Part shown: positions 50,716-51,053 of the stretch, in pieces
Position numbering within the stretch: the first letter of the stretch is position 1
How the letters are laid out: each line of letters opens with the position of its first letter
DNA from: an uncultured Alphaproteobacteria bacterium
Lineage (GTDB): Bacteria > Pseudomonadota > Alphaproteobacteria > Rhodobacterales > Rhodobacteraceae
Direction of reading: 5' to 3'
Length of the DNA stretch: 51,053 bases
NCBI GenBank assembly: GCA_902562285.1
Contig: CACESU010000013.1
Span: 1 to 51,053, forward strand
Program-made: the position numbers and the translations under genes
The notes under the pieces: generated by a model
What the model saw: only the letters and a program-made list of their open reading frames with translations
Told to the model about the DNA's origin: nothing
The model's database searches: none

Positions 50716-51053
50716 ATGAGACAAGTCCCCACAGTCAAACAAGATTATTTATATTTTGAAGAACTAAAAACTCGTTGGAGGGATAGCGATGTATATGGTC
50801 ATATGAATAATGCAGTTTTTTACGAATATGCAGATACTATTGTAAATAGCTGGTTAATAAATAAAGGATCGCTAAATGTCCCATCAAGTAAAACTGTAGG
50901 ATTAGTAGTAGAAACAAGATGTACTTATTTTTCTGAACTTAAATTTCCAGACTTAGTCACGGCTGGACTAAAATTAACTAAATTAGGTAATTCTTCTGTC
51001 CATTATGAGATAGGTCTTTTTTCTAATTTTGAAGAAAAAACTGCGGCTAGAAT
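50716..51053 (+). CDS. 4-hydroxybenzoyl-CoA-type thioesterase (3' partial)
   Basis: This hot-dog-fold acyl-CoA thioesterase is cut by the window end after 112 codons. The family motif is clear: TRWRDSDVYGHMNNAVFYEY near residues 19-38, with the catalytic aspartate in RDSDVYGHMN. The start ATG 50716 has AAGGA ten bases upstream. It is divergent from the HAD phosphatase with a gap of 49 bases. Such enzymes hydrolyse acyl-CoA esters; the acyl group is unknown. Confidence 0.88.
   Translation, partial: MRQVPTVKQDYLYFEELKTRWRDSDVYGHMNNAVFYEYADTIVNSWLINKGSLNVPSSKTVGLVVETRCTYFSELKFPDLVTAGLKLTKLGNSSVHYEIGLFSNFEEKTAAR

Noticed and set aside
1-51053. CRISPR array, transposase or prophage genes
   Set aside because: No regularly spaced repeats, no DDE or serine/tyrosine recombinase genes and no phage structural genes were seen.

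Overview
The window looks like a contig from a strongly A+T-rich, gene-dense marine alphaproteobacterium. Most same-strand genes are separated by fewer than about 70 bases or overlap, and ATG-A and TAATG stop/start overlaps are common. Gene content points the same way: osmolyte and sugar-type ABC transporters, urease, GcvT/DmdA-like folate enzymes, an MttB-family methyltransferase and PntAB. Streamlined lineages such as HIMB59/AEGEAN-169 or low-GC SAR116 relatives would fit, but the sequence alone does not decide between them. No phage, transposase or CRISPR array was seen.

Region 1 (1-14.6 kb) is a long co-directional catabolic cluster. A MalK/E/F/G-type ABC importer, cut at the window edge, is followed by a HisD-fold dehydrogenase resembling sulfopropanediol dehydrogenase HpsN, a duplicated SnoaL-like protein, an SDR, a LacI-family regulator and a second duplicated SnoaL-like protein. 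Then come a bicupin, an alpha/beta hydrolase, a MetE-C-like zinc methyltransferase, a HAD-like protein without its nucleophile, a quinone oxidoreductase and an AhpD-like protein. I recognise the families but no described pathway with this set. It is the best candidate here for an undescribed system: import and breakdown of a polyol-, sugar- or sulfonate-like compound. Region 2 (14.6-20.5 kb) is a complete urease operon, ureDABCEFG, followed by a DMT-family permease.

Region 3 (20.5-22.6 kb) has peptidase T on the minus strand, a small SnoaL-like protein and a 352-base gap holding a possible structured RNA and a good sigma70-type promoter. Region 4 (22.6-31.9 kb) is a glycine-betaine-type importer, ProX, ProV and a fused double-length ProW. 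It leads into a cytoplasmic BisC/TorA-type molybdoenzyme and two GcvT/DmdA-superfamily proteins with a small VOC protein between them. This suggests uptake and folate-linked demethylation of a methylated osmolyte.

Region 5 (31.9-37.3 kb) is accessory in character. It holds an unrecognised Cys-cluster protein, an AGPS-like FAD oxidase whose true N-terminus lies upstream of the first ordinary start codon, a small secreted protein, and tRNA-Gly(GCC). An ankyrin/SH3 secreted protein follows, bounded on its far side by a decayed tRNA-Gly copy. Region 6 (37.3-44.3 kb) contains two small sugar-nucleotide/glycosyl transferases and a three-gene envelope export set (MMPL/RND pump, LolA-like protein, outer-membrane barrel). 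It ends with a minus-strand GYD-domain gene pair. Region 7 (44.4-51.05 kb) holds a SAM methyltransferase, pntA-pntB, a non-pyrrolysine MttB homologue, a HAD phosphatase and a thioesterase cut by the window end.

Two recurring designs stand out. In both ABC importer operons a strong hairpin sits directly after the binding-protein gene, a usual way to make more binding protein than membrane subunits. One-carbon chemistry also recurs: the MetE-like protein, two GcvT-like proteins, the MttB homologue and a SAM methyltransferase. PntAB could supply NADPH to such reactions.
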